Shown: positions 39,735 through 48,721 of the stretch, piece by piece
How positions within the stretch are numbered: position 1 is the stretch's first letter
Layout of the letters: every line of letters starts with the position of its first letter
NCBI GenBank assembly: GCA_017456015.1
Contig: JAFTLL010000004.1
Span: 186,001 to 250,000, forward strand
Origin: Clostridia bacterium
GTDB taxonomy: Bacteria > Bacillota_A > Clostridia > Oscillospirales > Acutalibacteraceae
DNA: 64,000 nt
Reading direction: 5' to 3'
Made by a program: the position numbers and the translations under genes
Notes under the pieces: model-generated
Database searches by the model: none
The model's input: the letters and a program-made list of their open reading frames with translations, nothing else
Told to the model about the DNA's origin: nothing

Positions 39735-39947
39735 ATGCTATTAGGGGGAGTTTTTACGGATATTCGTTTGCAGGATATACTGACCATGAAAAAACCGCAC
39801 CCCTGCGGCGGCAACCGCTTTCTTGTCACGCGAATCGGCATGGATTTGAAAATCAAATGCTGTCAGTGCGGACGGGAGGTCATGGTGCCGCGCGCTAAGG
39901 TTGAAAAAAACATAAAACAGATTGAAAGGGACAACGAGCATGTTTGA
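39735..39947 (+). CDS. DUF951 family small protein
   Basis: A 70-residue protein. From residue 8 on, [21 protein letters not shown] then [14 protein letters not shown] matches DUF951, with the KKPHPCG motif and CxxCG cysteines suggesting a zinc site. The function is unknown. The start is uncertain. ATG 39735 gives seven extra residues and almost no leader. ACG 39756 stands exactly where family members have their initiator Met and has AGGGGGAG five bases upstream. The stop overlaps prfA by 8 bases. Confidence 0.8.
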   Translation: MLLGGVFTDIRLQDILTMKKPHPCGGNRFLVTRIGMDLKIKCCQCGREVMVPRAKVEKNIKQIERDNEHV

Positions 39948-41007
39948 TAAATTAAAATCGGTTGAACAACGGTTTGAAGAGGTCGGCAACCAGCTGATGG
40001 ACCCGCAAATCGTTTCGGACCAGAATGCCTATAAAAAACTCATGCGGGAGCATAAACAGCTTTCGCCGATTGTCGAAAAATTCCGCGAATACGCCGCCGC
40101 AAAGCAAGCGGCCGAAGAGGCAAAGGAATTGTTGGACGCCGGCGGTCTGGATAAGGATTTCAAAGAACTGGTCGAGGAGGAGTATACCGAATCCAAGGCC
40201 AAAATTGAAGCCTTGTCCGAAGAGTTAAAGGTGCTGTTGCTGCCCAAGGACCCCAATGACGACCGCAACGTTATCATCGAAATCCGCGGCGGTGCCGGCG
40301 GTGAAGAGGCGGCACTGTTTGCCGGTGTGCTGATGCGTATGTATTCGATGTACGCCGAATCCAAGCGCTGGAAAATTGAGATTGTCAACGAAAACCCCAC
40401 CGAGCTGGGCGGCTATAAAGAGGTTAGCTTTATGGTGGAGGGTGAGGGCGCCTATTCCCGTTTTAAGTATGAAAGCGGCGTGCACCGCGTACAGCGTGTG
40501 CCCGAAACCGAAACCTCCGGCCGTATCCATACCTCGACCGTTACGGTCGCCGTTTTGCCCGAAGCCGACGATGTGGAAATCGAAATCAACCCGGCCGACC
40601 TGCAAATCGACACCTACCGTTCGGGCGGTGCCGGCGGTCAGCATGTAAATAAAACCGAATCGGCCATTCGCATCACCCATCTGCCGACCGGTCTGGTTGT
40701 CGAATGTCAGGACGAGCGCAGTCAGCATAAAAACAAGGATAAGGCCATGAAGGTTCTGCGTTCGCGTCTGTACGAACAGAGTTTAGCCGCCCAAAACGAG
40801 GCCATCGCCAGCGACCGCAAGGCGCAGGTCGGTACCGGCGACCGCTCTGAGCGTATCCGTACCTATAACTATCCCCAAGGCCGTATCAGTGACCACCGCA
40901 TCGGCTTAACCCTGTATAAGTTAGAGCAGATGCTCAACGGGGATTTGGACGAATTGATTGACGCGCTGATTACCCATTACCGCGCCGAAATGTTGAAGGC
41001 CGAATAG
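39940..41007 (+). CDS. prfA: Peptide chain release factor 1
   Basis: A 355-residue release factor recognising UAA and UAG. It has an N-terminal coiled coil ([18 protein letters not shown]), the stop-codon-reading domain 2 ([19 protein letters not shown], with PET, the RF1 version of the anticodon-like PxT tripeptide), and the peptidyl hydrolysis motif [21 protein letters not shown] with GGQ. The ATG lies inside the last codons of the DUF951 gene. It abuts tsaC with no gap; prmC, the usual neighbour in Bacilli, is absent. Confidence 0.97.
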   Translation: MFDKLKSVEQRFEEVGNQLMDPQIVSDQNAYKKLMREHKQLSPIVEKFREYAAAKQAAEEAKELLDAGGLDKDFKELVEEEYTESKAKIEALSEELKVLLLPKDPNDDRNVIIEIRGGAGGEEAALFAGVLMRMYSMYAESKRWKIEIVNENPTELGGYKEVSFMVEGEGAYSRFKYESGVHRVQRVPETETSGRIHTSTVTVAVLPEADDVEIEINPADLQIDTYRSGGAGGQHVNKTESAIRITHLPTGLVVECQDERSQHKNKDKAMKVLRSRLYEQSLAAQNEAIASDRKAQVGTGDRSERIRTYNYPQGRISDHRIGLTLYKLEQMLNGDLDELIDALITHYRAEMLKAE

Positions 41008-42018
41008 ATGAAAACGAAGCACATTGCCCCAACCGCGCTGTCCCAGGCAGCCGAGATTTTAAAAAAGGGCGGACTCTGCGCCATTCCGACCGAAACGGTC
41101 TACGGCCTTGCGGCCGACGCGCTGAATCCCCAGGCCGTTGCCGATATTTTCACCGCCAAGGGCCGCCCGCAGGACAATCCGCTGATTGTCCATATTTGTG
41201 ATATAGAAATGCTGCGCGGTTTGGTAACCGACATTCCCGAAACGGCCGAAAAATTGGCGGCCGCCTTCTGGCCGGGGCCGCTGACCTTGATTTTGCCCAA
41301 ATCCGAAAAGGTGCCGGACGTTGTTTCGGCCGGACTTTCGACCGTTGCCGTGCGTATGCCGAGCAACGAAATCGCAAGGGAAGTTATTCGCCTTTGCGAC
41401 CGTCCTTTGGCCGCCCCTTCGGCCAATACCTCCGGATTACCCAGCCCAACCACCGCCGAGGCCGTCGCAGCGGATATGGATTCGAAGATTGACGCCATTG
41501 TCATGGGTGGCGCTTGTACTGTCGGTGTGGAATCGACCGTTCTCTCGCTTGTCACCGAGCCGCCGCGCATTTTGCGTCCGGGCGGCGTAACAGCCGAAAT
41601 GCTACGCGGGGTTATCGGCGAGGTGGCGATTGATAAGGCGGTTTTTGCCGGAGTTAAACCTGATGCGGCGGTTGCCTCTCCCGGTATGAAATACAAGCAT
41701 TACGCGCCCAAGGCGCGTCTAATTATGGTCGAGAGTGACGCCGAAGCCTATCGGGATTTTGTTAATCGGCAAGCCGAAAGCGGCGCCTTTGCCCTTTGCT
41801 TTGACGAGGATTTGCCCCATCTCAAAATTCCGGCTGTTCCTTATGGAAAACGAAGCGACCCGGCCACCCAGGCACACGGGTTGTTTGCCGCACTGCGCCG
41901 ACTGGATACAGACGGCTGCAAGCTTTGTTATGCCGCCGCCCCCGAAAAGGATGGGCTTTCCATGGCGGTATACAATCGGCTGATTCGCGCCTGCGCATTT
42001 GAGGTGATTTGTTTATGA
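41008..42018 (+). CDS. tsaC: L-threonylcarbamoyladenylate synthase, Sua5 type
   Basis: A 336-residue enzyme that makes threonylcarbamoyl-AMP for the t6A37 modification of ANN-decoding tRNAs. The YrdC domain (about 10-205) carries GGLCAIPTETVYGLAADA, IFTAKGRPQDNPLIVHI, FWPGPLTLIL and APSANTSGLPSPTTAE. The extra C-terminal Sua5 domain (about 225-336) follows the linker SPGMKYKHYAPKA, so this is the long Sua5/YwlC form. Translation begins immediately after the prfA stop. Confidence 0.95.
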   Translation: MKTKHIAPTALSQAAEILKKGGLCAIPTETVYGLAADALNPQAVADIFTAKGRPQDNPLIVHICDIEMLRGLVTDIPETAEKLAAAFWPGPLTLILPKSEKVPDVVSAGLSTVAVRMPSNEIAREVIRLCDRPLAAPSANTSGLPSPTTAEAVAADMDSKIDAIVMGGACTVGVESTVLSLVTEPPRILRPGGVTAEMLRGVIGEVAIDKAVFAGVKPDAAVASPGMKYKHYAPKARLIMVESDAEAYRDFVNRQAESGAFALCFDEDLPHLKIPAVPYGKRSDPATQAHGLFAALRRLDTDGCKLCYAAAPEKDGLSMAVYNRLIRACAFEVICL

Positions 42019-42590
42019 TTATCGGACTGACAGGCCCCACCGGTGCTGGAAAATCCTCGGTTACGGCCCTTGCTGAGCAGTATGGCTACACCGTCATCAA
42101 CTGTGATGCCGTTGCCCACGTCGTAACCGAAAGCGGGGAACCGCTGGCCGCCATAGTGGAGGAGTTCGGCAGTAAGGTTTTGCATGAGGACGGTTCGCTG
42201 AATCGCAAAGCATTGGCAGAGCTCGCCTTTGCCGACCGCAGTCATACCGAGCGTTTAAACCGAACAGTTTTGCCCTTTGTGGTTGCCGAGTTAAAGAACC
42301 GGCTGGCCACCTTAAAGGGTAAAAAGGTCCTGCTCGATGCCCCCACCCTCTACGAAAGCGGTGCCGATGCGCTGTGCGATAAGGTCATTGCCGTTTTGGC
42401 AGAGGAAAAATTGCGTATGGAGCGAATTATCCGTCGAGATAAACTGAGTGTGTTTATGGCTTTAATGCGTATGAGCGCCGGCCAACCCGATGCATTTTAC
42501 CGCCAGAAAGCAGACATAATATTAGAGAACAATACGACCGAGGCCGCCTTTGCCGAAGCCGTAACCAAAGTTTTTAAGGAGGAATTGTAA
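42015..42590 (+). CDS. coaE: Dephospho-CoA kinase
   Basis: A 191-residue kinase for the last step of coenzyme A synthesis. Walker A is IIGLTGPTGAGKSSVTALA, followed by VINCDAVAHVV, LNRKALAELAFAD and VLLDAPTLYESGAD. ATG 42015 is chosen for GAGGTG eight bases upstream; it overlaps the tsaC stop as ATGA. The C-terminus (RMSAGQPDAFYRQKADIILENN) matches the family. It is coupled to the following aminopeptidase gene (TAATG). Confidence 0.94.
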   Translation: MIIGLTGPTGAGKSSVTALAEQYGYTVINCDAVAHVVTESGEPLAAIVEEFGSKVLHEDGSLNRKALAELAFADRSHTERLNRTVLPFVVAELKNRLATLKGKKVLLDAPTLYESGADALCDKVIAVLAEEKLRMERIIRRDKLSVFMALMRMSAGQPDAFYRQKADIILENNTTEAAFAEAVTKVFKEEL

Positions 42591-43990
42591 TGAGCGAAAC
42601 CAAATCCGCCGCCAAACAATTAAAGGATCGCCTGGCGCTGAACCGCAAAAACGGCCGCCTGCAACACAACGATGAAACCCTGCAAAAGGCCGACACCTTC
42701 TGCCAAGGCTACGTTTCCTTTTTAGACGCCGCCAAAACCGAGCGCCGCGCCGTCGAGGCCGCAATTCGCTTGGCTGAGGAAAAGGGCTTTGTTCCTTTTT
42801 GCGAGGATAAAACCTACCGTACGGGTGATAAGGTTTATGTAAACAACCGCGGCAAAGCCTTGATTCTGGCCGTCATCGGTCAAAAGCCGGTCAGCGAGGG
42901 TGTGCGCATTGCCGCCGCCCATATTGACTCTCCCCGATTGGATTTGAAGCCCAATCCGTTGTACGAGGATTGCGAACTGGCGCTGCTGAAAACCCACTAC
43001 TACGGCGGCATCAAAAAATACCAGTGGACCGCCCTGCCTCTGGCGCTTTACGGCGTTATTGTCAAGGCCGACGGCAGTAAGGTGGAGGTTTCCATCGGCG
43101 ACCGTGACGATGAACCCTGCTTTGTCATTACCGACCTGCTGCCCCATCTTGCCACCGAGCAAAGCAAACGCCCCCTTTCCCAAGGGATTAAAGGCGAGGA
43201 ACTGAATGTTTTGGTCGGCAGTCATCCCTTCCGCGATGACGAGGCCTCTGAATTGGTTAAACTGAATATTCTCAACCTTCTCCATGAAAAATACGGCATC
43301 ACCGAGGAGGATTTTCTCTCGGCCGAGCTGGAATGTGTGCCGGCCTTGCAGGCGCGGGACATCGGCTTTGACCGTTCCATGATTGGCGCTTACGGCCATG
43401 ACGACCGCGTTTGTGCCTATCCCTCCCTGATGGCGGCGCTGGATGTGCAAAACCCGACCCACACCGTCATTACGGTATTGGCCGATAAGGAGGAAACCGG
43501 TTCCGACGGTAACACCGGCTTGCAATCGGCCTATCTGCAATATTTTATTGAAGACCTGGCCGCCATGCAGGGCACTGCCGGCTACCGCGTTCTGCGCAAT
43601 TCAAAATGCCTGTCGGCCGATGTCAACGCGGCCCTCGACCCCACCTTCCCCGATGTGGTGGAGCGTAAAAACGCCGCCATGCTGAACTACGGCGCGGTCA
43701 TCACCAAGTACACCGGCGCACGCGGCAAAGGGGACACCTCCGACGCGTCGGCCGAATATGTCGGCGAAATCCGCAAGATGCTTAACGATGCCAATATCGC
43801 CTGGCAAACCGGCGAACTGGGTAAGGTCGACCTCGGCGGCGGCGGTACAGTGGCGAAATATATTGCTAATCTGGGTGTCGATGTTGTTGACCTCGGTGTT
43901 CCGGTGCTCTCTATGCACTCGCCCTACGAGGTGGTTTCCAAATTCGATGTCTATATGACCTACCGCACCGTTCTGGAATTCTTTAAATAA
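42590..43990 (+). CDS. apeB: M18-family aminopeptidase
   Basis: A 466-residue zinc aminopeptidase of the aspartyl-aminopeptidase (M18) family. Metal and catalytic motifs visible are IAAAHIDSPRLDLKPNPLYED with the metal His/Asp, LADKEETGSDGNTGLQSA with the catalytic Glu pair, and the C-terminal PVLSMHSPYEVVSKFDVY with the last His. It trims N-terminal, often acidic, residues from cytosolic peptides. Its TAA-ATG overlap with coaE and the terminator after it make it the last gene of the DUF951-prfA operon. Confidence 0.94.
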   Translation: MSETKSAAKQLKDRLALNRKNGRLQHNDETLQKADTFCQGYVSFLDAAKTERRAVEAAIRLAEEKGFVPFCEDKTYRTGDKVYVNNRGKALILAVIGQKPVSEGVRIAAAHIDSPRLDLKPNPLYEDCELALLKTHYYGGIKKYQWTALPLALYGVIVKADGSKVEVSIGDRDDEPCFVITDLLPHLATEQSKRPLSQGIKGEELNVLVGSHPFRDDEASELVKLNILNLLHEKYGITEEDFLSAELECVPALQARDIGFDRSMIGAYGHDDRVCAYPSLMAALDVQNPTHTVITVLADKEETGSDGNTGLQSAYLQYFIEDLAAMQGTAGYRVLRNSKCLSADVNAALDPTFPDVVERKNAAMLNYGAVITKYTGARGKGDTSDASAEYVGEIRKMLNDANIAWQTGELGKVDLGGGGTVAKYIANLGVDVVDLGVPVLSMHSPYEVVSKFDVYMTYRTVLEFFK

Positions 43991-43995
43991 ACAAC

Positions 43996-44030
43996 AACCG
44001 CCCGAACCTTTTGGTTCGGGCGGTTATTTT
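43996..44030. terminator. Terminator after the aminopeptidase gene
   Basis: AACCGCCCGAACC and GGTTCGGGCGGTT form a 13-bp stem with loop TTTT, then ATTTT. It sits between convergent genes and is the first stable hairpin after either stop. Confidence 0.88.
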
Positions 44031-44964
44031 AACAGTAGGTATCCAGCCAATCGGCCACAGCCTGCATAACCTCGGCTCGGTTGGGTTCGTTGTGCATTTC
44101 ATGGCGGCCGTCCTCATACATAATCATATGCAAATCGGTCAGCCCTGCCGCTTTGTACATATCGTACACCTTTTGCACACCCTTGCCCATGCCGCCGACC
44201 GGGTCCATATCGCCGGAATAGATAAAAATCGGCAGCTCCTTGCGGATTTTGGACAGATTTTTTTGGTTCTTAATATAACCAAAACCGTTCAGCATATCCA
44301 AAAACAAACCGACCGTAATCGGCTGTCCGCATTTTTCATCGGCAATATAGGCGTCGACCTCGGCCGGGTCACTGCTTATCCAATCAAAGGGTGTGCGTAC
44401 CGGCTGAAATGGCTTACTGTAAGGGCCGAAGGCCAAAGCGTTGATAAGTGGGCTTTTGTGCCGTGCGCCACTCAAAAGACCAATCCATTCGGCTAAGCGT
44501 TTGCCGAAAAAGACCGTTGCCCCGTTTTGGTGCCCGGTTCCGGATAAAATTAGACCATTAAACCGTTGCGAATGTGTGCAGATTACGGTGCGTGCGAGGA
44601 AGGAACCCATACTGTGTCCCAATAGAAAACAAGGCAACCCCTCAAAACGCGCTTTTAGAATTTCGGTGAGCTTCAAAAGGTCGGTGCAAACGGTTTCCCA
44701 GCCGTTCTTTTCAGCAAAGAAACACCGGTCCTCCTCTTTGGCAATCGACTCGCCGTGTCCCAAGTGGTCCGCGGCCGCAACGGCATAGCCTCGACTGCAC
44801 AAAAACCGTGCATAGGCATCATACCGGTCGGCGTATTCCGAAACACCGTGCGCAATCTGTACCACGCCCCGAGGTTGGCTCGGTTTCCAAAGCAGGGCAT
44901 GAATGGTGTGTTTGCCGTCAGCCGAAGGATAGTAAAATTCTTCCTTTTTGATGGTTTCTTTCAC
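44029..44964 (-). CDS. Alpha/beta hydrolase, monoacylglycerol-lipase-like
   Basis: A 311-residue serine hydrolase with QIAHGVSEYADRYDAYARFL (oxyanion HG), AADHLGHGES, the nucleophile elbow FLLGHSMGSFLARTV, the acid IYSGDMDPVGG and the catalytic His in YEDGRHEMHNE. The overall layout is that of lysophospholipases/monoacylglycerol lipases (Hydrolase_4). It has no signal peptide. The start is GTG 44964 with AAGGGGGCGG upstream; the frame continues upstream only because it runs antisense to glpK. It is divergent from glycerol kinase, which fits use of glycerol released from lipids. Confidence 0.88.
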   Translation of the reverse strand: MKETIKKEEFYYPSADGKHTIHALLWKPSQPRGVVQIAHGVSEYADRYDAYARFLCSRGYAVAAADHLGHGESIAKEEDRCFFAEKNGWETVCTDLLKLTEILKARFEGLPCFLLGHSMGSFLARTVICTHSQRFNGLILSGTGHQNGATVFFGKRLAEWIGLLSGARHKSPLINALAFGPYSKPFQPVRTPFDWISSDPAEVDAYIADEKCGQPITVGLFLDMLNGFGYIKNQKNLSKIRKELPIFIYSGDMDPVGGMGKGVQKVYDMYKAAGLTDLHMIMYEDGRHEMHNEPNRAEVMQAVADWLDTYC

Positions 44965-44988
44965 AAAACCGCCCCCTTTTACTTTTTT

Positions 44989-45017
44989 ATTGTAGCACAA
45001 AAGAAACCTGTCCGCAA
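44989..45017 (-). promoter_or_regulatory. Promoter of the hydrolase gene
   Basis: On the minus strand TTGCGG, a 17-base spacer, TACAAT, back to back with the glpK promoter. Confidence 0.65.
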
Positions 45018-45022
45018 GCCTA

Positions 45023-45051
45023 TGGACAATTGGGCATAAAACAGATATAAT
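45023..45051 (+). promoter_or_regulatory. Promoter of glpK
   Basis: TGGACA, a 17-base spacer and a perfect TATAAT, about 32 bases before the glpK ATG. Confidence 0.72.
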
Positions 45052-45083
45052 AAAAGAAAATGATAAAAAAGCGGTGAAATGAA

Positions 45084-46571
45084 ATGCAGAAATATATTGT
45101 GGCTTTGGACCAAGGCACCACCAGCTCCCGTGCAATTCTTTTTGATGAAAGCGGAGCGATTGCCGCAAAAGCACAGTACGATTTCCCCCAGCATTTTCCC
45201 CAGCCCGGTTGGGTAGAGCATAACCCGATGGACATTTTAAACTCGCAGATTTCGGCTTTAAAGGATGCCGTTGCGGCGGCCGGCATAACGCCGGGTCAAA
45301 TTGCCGCCATCGGCATAACCAACCAACGGGAAACCACCCTGGTGTGGGATAAGGAAACCGGCGAGCCGGTTTACAATGCCATTGTGTGGCAGTGCCGGCG
45401 TACCGCCGATATTTGCGACACGCTGATTGCAAAGGGGCAGAGTGAAAGGGTCAAACGCATTACCGGTCTGCCGATTGACGCCTATTTCAGCGCCACAAAA
45501 ATCAAATGGATTCTCGACAACATAGAGGGTGCGCGCGAAAAAGCAAAGGCCGGCCGCCTGCTGTGCGGCACGGTCGACAGCTGGCTTATCTGGAATCTGA
45601 CCGGCCGCCGTCTGCACATTACCGATGTTACCAACGCCAGCCGTTATATGCTGTTTGATATCCATCGCCTCTGCTTTGATTCCTCGCTCTGCGAACTACT
45701 GGATATTCCGATGCAAATGCTGCCGCAGGTGGTGGATTCTTCGGGGGTTTATGGCGAGGTGGACTGTGTCGGGCTTTCGGAATTTGCCGGAATTCCGATT
45801 TGCAGTGCCATCGGCGACCAGCAAGCGGCACTGTTCGGACAGGCCTGCTTTGCACCCGGCGATGTGAAAAACACCTACGGCACCGGTTGCTTTACCTTAA
45901 TGAATATCGGGGGCACCCCCAAACTGACCGATAAACTGATTACCACCGTCGGCTGGAAAATCGGTGACCAAACGGTCTATGCCTGCGAGGGCAGCGTCTT
46001 TAATGCCGGCTCCTCGATTAAATGGCTACGGGATAGTCTGGGGTTGATTACCAATGCACATGAATGTGACATTCTGGCCGAAAGCGTGCCGGACAACGGC
46101 GGCGTTTACTTTGTTTCGGCCTTTTCGGGCTTGGGCGCACCCCATTGGGATATGCACGCCAGAGGTACGCTGGTCGGTCTGACCCGCGGCTCGGGCCGCG
46201 CCCATATCTGTCGGGCGGTGTTGGAGGGCATTGCCTTCCAGGTGCACGACCTTGTCAAAACCATGGAGCTCGATTGCGATTGCGCCATACATACCCTGCG
46301 GGTTGACGGCGGTGCGGCGGTCAGTGATATTTTATTGCAATTCCAGTCGGATATTTTGCAGATCGCGGTCGACCGTCCGGAATGTGTCGAAACCACCGCA
46401 CAGGGCGCGGCTTATCTTGCCGGACTGGGCTGTGGACTTTGGCGCATGGAGCAGATTGCGGCCATGCGCAAAAGCCAGGAGATTTTTGCGCCGCAAATGT
46501 CCGATGCACAGCGCCAGCAACTTTTGTCCCACTGGCAACAAGCCGTTTCCAGTTGCAGAGCATATAAATAG
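45084..46571 (+). CDS. glpK: Glycerol kinase
   Basis: A 495-residue FGGY-family kinase converting glycerol to glycerol 3-phosphate. Signatures are the N-terminal YIVALDQGTTSSRAILFDE, PGWVEHNPMDI, GITNQRETTLVWDKETGEPVYNAIVWQ (substrate site), IGDQQAALFGQ and the FGGY end LRVDGGAAVSDILLQFQSD. Length is normal and the gene is complete. No glpF or glpD is adjacent. It is divergent from a lipase-like hydrolase and could supply glycerol 3-phosphate for lipids and teichoic acid. Confidence 0.97.
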   Translation: MQKYIVALDQGTTSSRAILFDESGAIAAKAQYDFPQHFPQPGWVEHNPMDILNSQISALKDAVAAAGITPGQIAAIGITNQRETTLVWDKETGEPVYNAIVWQCRRTADICDTLIAKGQSERVKRITGLPIDAYFSATKIKWILDNIEGAREKAKAGRLLCGTVDSWLIWNLTGRRLHITDVTNASRYMLFDIHRLCFDSSLCELLDIPMQMLPQVVDSSGVYGEVDCVGLSEFAGIPICSAIGDQQAALFGQACFAPGDVKNTYGTGCFTLMNIGGTPKLTDKLITTVGWKIGDQTVYACEGSVFNAGSSIKWLRDSLGLITNAHECDILAESVPDNGGVYFVSAFSGLGAPHWDMHARGTLVGLTRGSGRAHICRAVLEGIAFQVHDLVKTMELDCDCAIHTLRVDGGAAVSDILLQFQSDILQIAVDRPECVETTAQGAAYLAGLGCGLWRMEQIAAMRKSQEIFAPQMSDAQRQQLLSHWQQAVSSCRAYK

Positions 46572-46572
46572 T

Positions 46573-46606
46573 AAAAGCCAAAAACCGCAAGGGTTTTTGG
46601 CTTTTT
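46573..46606. terminator. Terminator shared by glpK and eno
   Basis: AAAAGCCAAAAACC pairs with GGTTTTTGGCTTTTT around loop GCAAG. The symmetrical A and T runs make it work in both directions between these convergent genes. Confidence 0.88.
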
Positions 46607-46607
46607 G

Positions 46608-47837
46608 TTATTTGTCCTTTTCAATCAGCATCAGCCGATTGTATTTGGCTACCCGTTCACTGCGGCAGGGTGCGCCGGTTTTGATATAGGGACTGCCGGT
46701 CGCCACCGCCAAATCGGCAATAAAGGTGTCCTCAGTTTCTCCCGAACGATGGGAAATCATGGTGTGGTACCGGTTACGGTGTGCCAACGAAATCACATCC
46801 AGCGTTTCGGTCAGCGTGCCGATTTGATTGGGCTTGATTAAAATGGTGTTGGCCATGCCCAGCGCAAAGCCCTTTTTCAGCCGTTCGGCGTTGGTGACAA
46901 ACAAATCGTCACCCACCAAAAGAATTTCATTGTTCAACCGGTCGGTTAGAGCCTGCCAGCCGCCGAAATCGTCCTCGCCCATACCGTCTTCTACCGAAAG
47001 AATGGGAAACTCATGACAGAGCGCATCGATATAGTCAATCAATTCCTCGCTCTCCATGGTCTTACCCTGCTTGGGCAGGTGGTATTTGCCATCGCGGTAC
47101 CATTCGCTGGCCGCAATGTCCAAAGCCAGTTTTACGCCGCTGTCGGCGTGTCCGCTTTTTTCAATTGCCTCTACGATAAACTGCAAAGCCTCCCGGTCGT
47201 CCTTTAAATCGGGGGCAAAGCCGCCCTCATCACCCACAGCCACCGAACGGCCCTTGGCTTTCAGTAGCTCACCCAGTTTATGGTAAATTTCGCTCCCGTA
47301 CCGCACCGCTTCGGCAAAGTTTTTGGTTTCGGTCGGCACAATCATAAATTCCTGTATATCCAGATTGTTGGAGGCGTGGGCGCCGCCGTTGAGAATATTC
47401 ATGCAGGGAATCGGCATGGTGTGGGGATAAATACCGCCCAGATAACGGTAAAGCGGAATGCCCAGATGCTTTGCCGCGGCTCGGGCCACCGCCAAGGAGG
47501 TTGCCAGAATGGCATTGGCGCCCATATGGCTTTTGTTCTCTGTGCCGTCATGCTCTATTAAAATCCGGTCGATTTCCCGCTGGTCGGGTACCGCACCGCA
47601 AAGTGCTTCTCTGATAAAACTGTTGACAAAACCAACCGCTTTGAGCACCCCTTTGCCGCCGTAGCGCTCATTTTCCTCGTCGCGCAGCTCGCAGGCCTCG
47701 TACCGCCCGGTCGAGGCGCCGGAGGGCGCAAGCGCAACCCCCTTACTGCCGTCGCTCAGTTCCACGCGAACCGCTACGGTCGGATTGCCGCGGGAGTCCA
47801 GCATTTCCATTCCCATAACATTGCTGATGTTTGTCAC
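46608..47837 (-). CDS. eno: Enolase
   Basis: A 409-residue glycolytic enzyme converting 2-phosphoglycerate to phosphoenolpyruvate. Signatures are MLDSRGNPTVAV, APSGASTGRYEA, DGTENKSHMGANAIL, GDEGGFAP, ILSVEDGMGEDD, LLVGDDLFVTN, the catalytic Lys region ILIKPNQIGTLTETL, and SHRSGETEDTFIADLAV. It is slightly shorter than the usual 420-430 residues. The start is GTG 47837 with AAAGGA upstream. Together with pfkA, glk and apgM it gives this window four glycolytic steps. Confidence 0.97.
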   Translation of the reverse strand: MTNISNVMGMEMLDSRGNPTVAVRVELSDGSKGVALAPSGASTGRYEACELRDEENERYGGKGVLKAVGFVNSFIREALCGAVPDQREIDRILIEHDGTENKSHMGANAILATSLAVARAAAKHLGIPLYRYLGGIYPHTMPIPCMNILNGGAHASNNLDIQEFMIVPTETKNFAEAVRYGSEIYHKLGELLKAKGRSVAVGDEGGFAPDLKDDREALQFIVEAIEKSGHADSGVKLALDIAASEWYRDGKYHLPKQGKTMESEELIDYIDALCHEFPILSVEDGMGEDDFGGWQALTDRLNNEILLVGDDLFVTNAERLKKGFALGMANTILIKPNQIGTLTETLDVISLAHRNRYHTMISHRSGETEDTFIADLAVATGSPYIKTGAPCRSERVAKYNRLMLIEKDK

Positions 47838-47927
47838 GCCTTTTCATCCTTTCTAATCCAAAAAAATACCTTTTGGCGTTATTATGCACCGCTCACATGG
47901 GTTTATGTGGAAAGACAGAGAAAATCT

Positions 47928-47956
47928 TTGACTTTTTATGCAAAAAGGTTTATTAT
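47928..47956 (+). promoter_or_regulatory. Promoter of the HPrK-like/rlmB operon
   Basis: TTGACT, a 17-base spacer, TATTAT, about 37 bases before the first gene. A further TATAAT overlaps just downstream. Confidence 0.7.
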
Positions 47957-47992
47957 ATATAATGTATATTTTATTGTGGAGGTGTGGTGCCG

Positions 47993-48721
47993 ATGCCGAA
48001 CATAAAATGCCGAATCGCCGAATTGAATGTTTTGATTTCCACCGAAAACGCCACCCTCTTGCGACAAGCCGAAAAATACCGCTTTGATTTTTCCGGAGAG
48101 CCGGATATTCCGGTGTGTATTCCCGAAGACATGCTGGAAAATCAGTTGGTAAAGAACAATCTTTCCCGCGAGGTCGGGGAATATCTGCTGACCGGCGATT
48201 TGTTTTACCGCCGCCTGCTGAAATTTGACGGCTTTGTGATGCACGCCTCGGCCATCGCGTACGACCGAAAGGCCTATTTGTTCTCGGCGCCCTGCGGTAC
48301 GGGAAAATCGACCCATGCCGGGCTTTGGCGAAAATATCTCGGCGAGGACAAGGTCGTTTCTATAAATGACGATAAGCCGGCCATTCGCAAGGTCGACGGC
48401 GTCTTTTACGCTTACGGAACCCCTTGGAGCGGAAAGACCGACACGAGTGCAAATATTAAGGTACCGTTGGGCGGTATTGTCTATCTTTCCCGTGCCCAAA
48501 CCCCGAGCATCCGCCGCACCGATGTAGTGGACGGAGTGAAAAATCTGCTTTGGCAGACGGCGCGCCCCGCCACAGCCAAGGGAATGGACAAAATCTTAAA
48601 TCTATTTGAAGAACTGCTGAACAGCGTACCGATTTGGGAAATGGGCTGTAACATCAGCGAGCAGTCCTTCCGTCTTTCTATGGAAACGCTGACAGGAGAA
48701 CAGAAAACGAATGGAAAATAA
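47993..48721 (+). CDS. HPr-kinase-like P-loop protein
   Basis: A 242-residue protein with a single nucleotide-binding core that resembles the kinase half of HPr kinase or PEP carboxykinase: AYLFSAPCGTGKSTHAGLWR (Walker A, about 96-115), VVSINDDKPAIRKV (about 120-133) and YGTPWSGKTDTSAN (about 138-151). It lacks the N-terminal domain of true HprK and the HprK signature loop. Relatives occur in Clostridia and near some peptide-modification loci; the substrate is unknown. GGAGGTG precedes the start; GTG 47987 is an alternative. It overlaps rlmB by 11 bases. Confidence 0.75.
   Translation: MPNIKCRIAELNVLISTENATLLRQAEKYRFDFSGEPDIPVCIPEDMLENQLVKNNLSREVGEYLLTGDLFYRRLLKFDGFVMHASAIAYDRKAYLFSAPCGTGKSTHAGLWRKYLGEDKVVSINDDKPAIRKVDGVFYAYGTPWSGKTDTSANIKVPLGGIVYLSRAQTPSIRRTDVVDGVKNLLWQTARPATAKGMDKILNLFEELLNSVPIWEMGCNISEQSFRLSMETLTGEQKTNGK

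Noticed and set aside
44965..45432. A 156-residue N-terminal extension of the alpha/beta hydrolase
   Set aside because: It is antisense to glpK and spans both divergent promoters; GTG 44964 has a good ribosome site and matches the family start.
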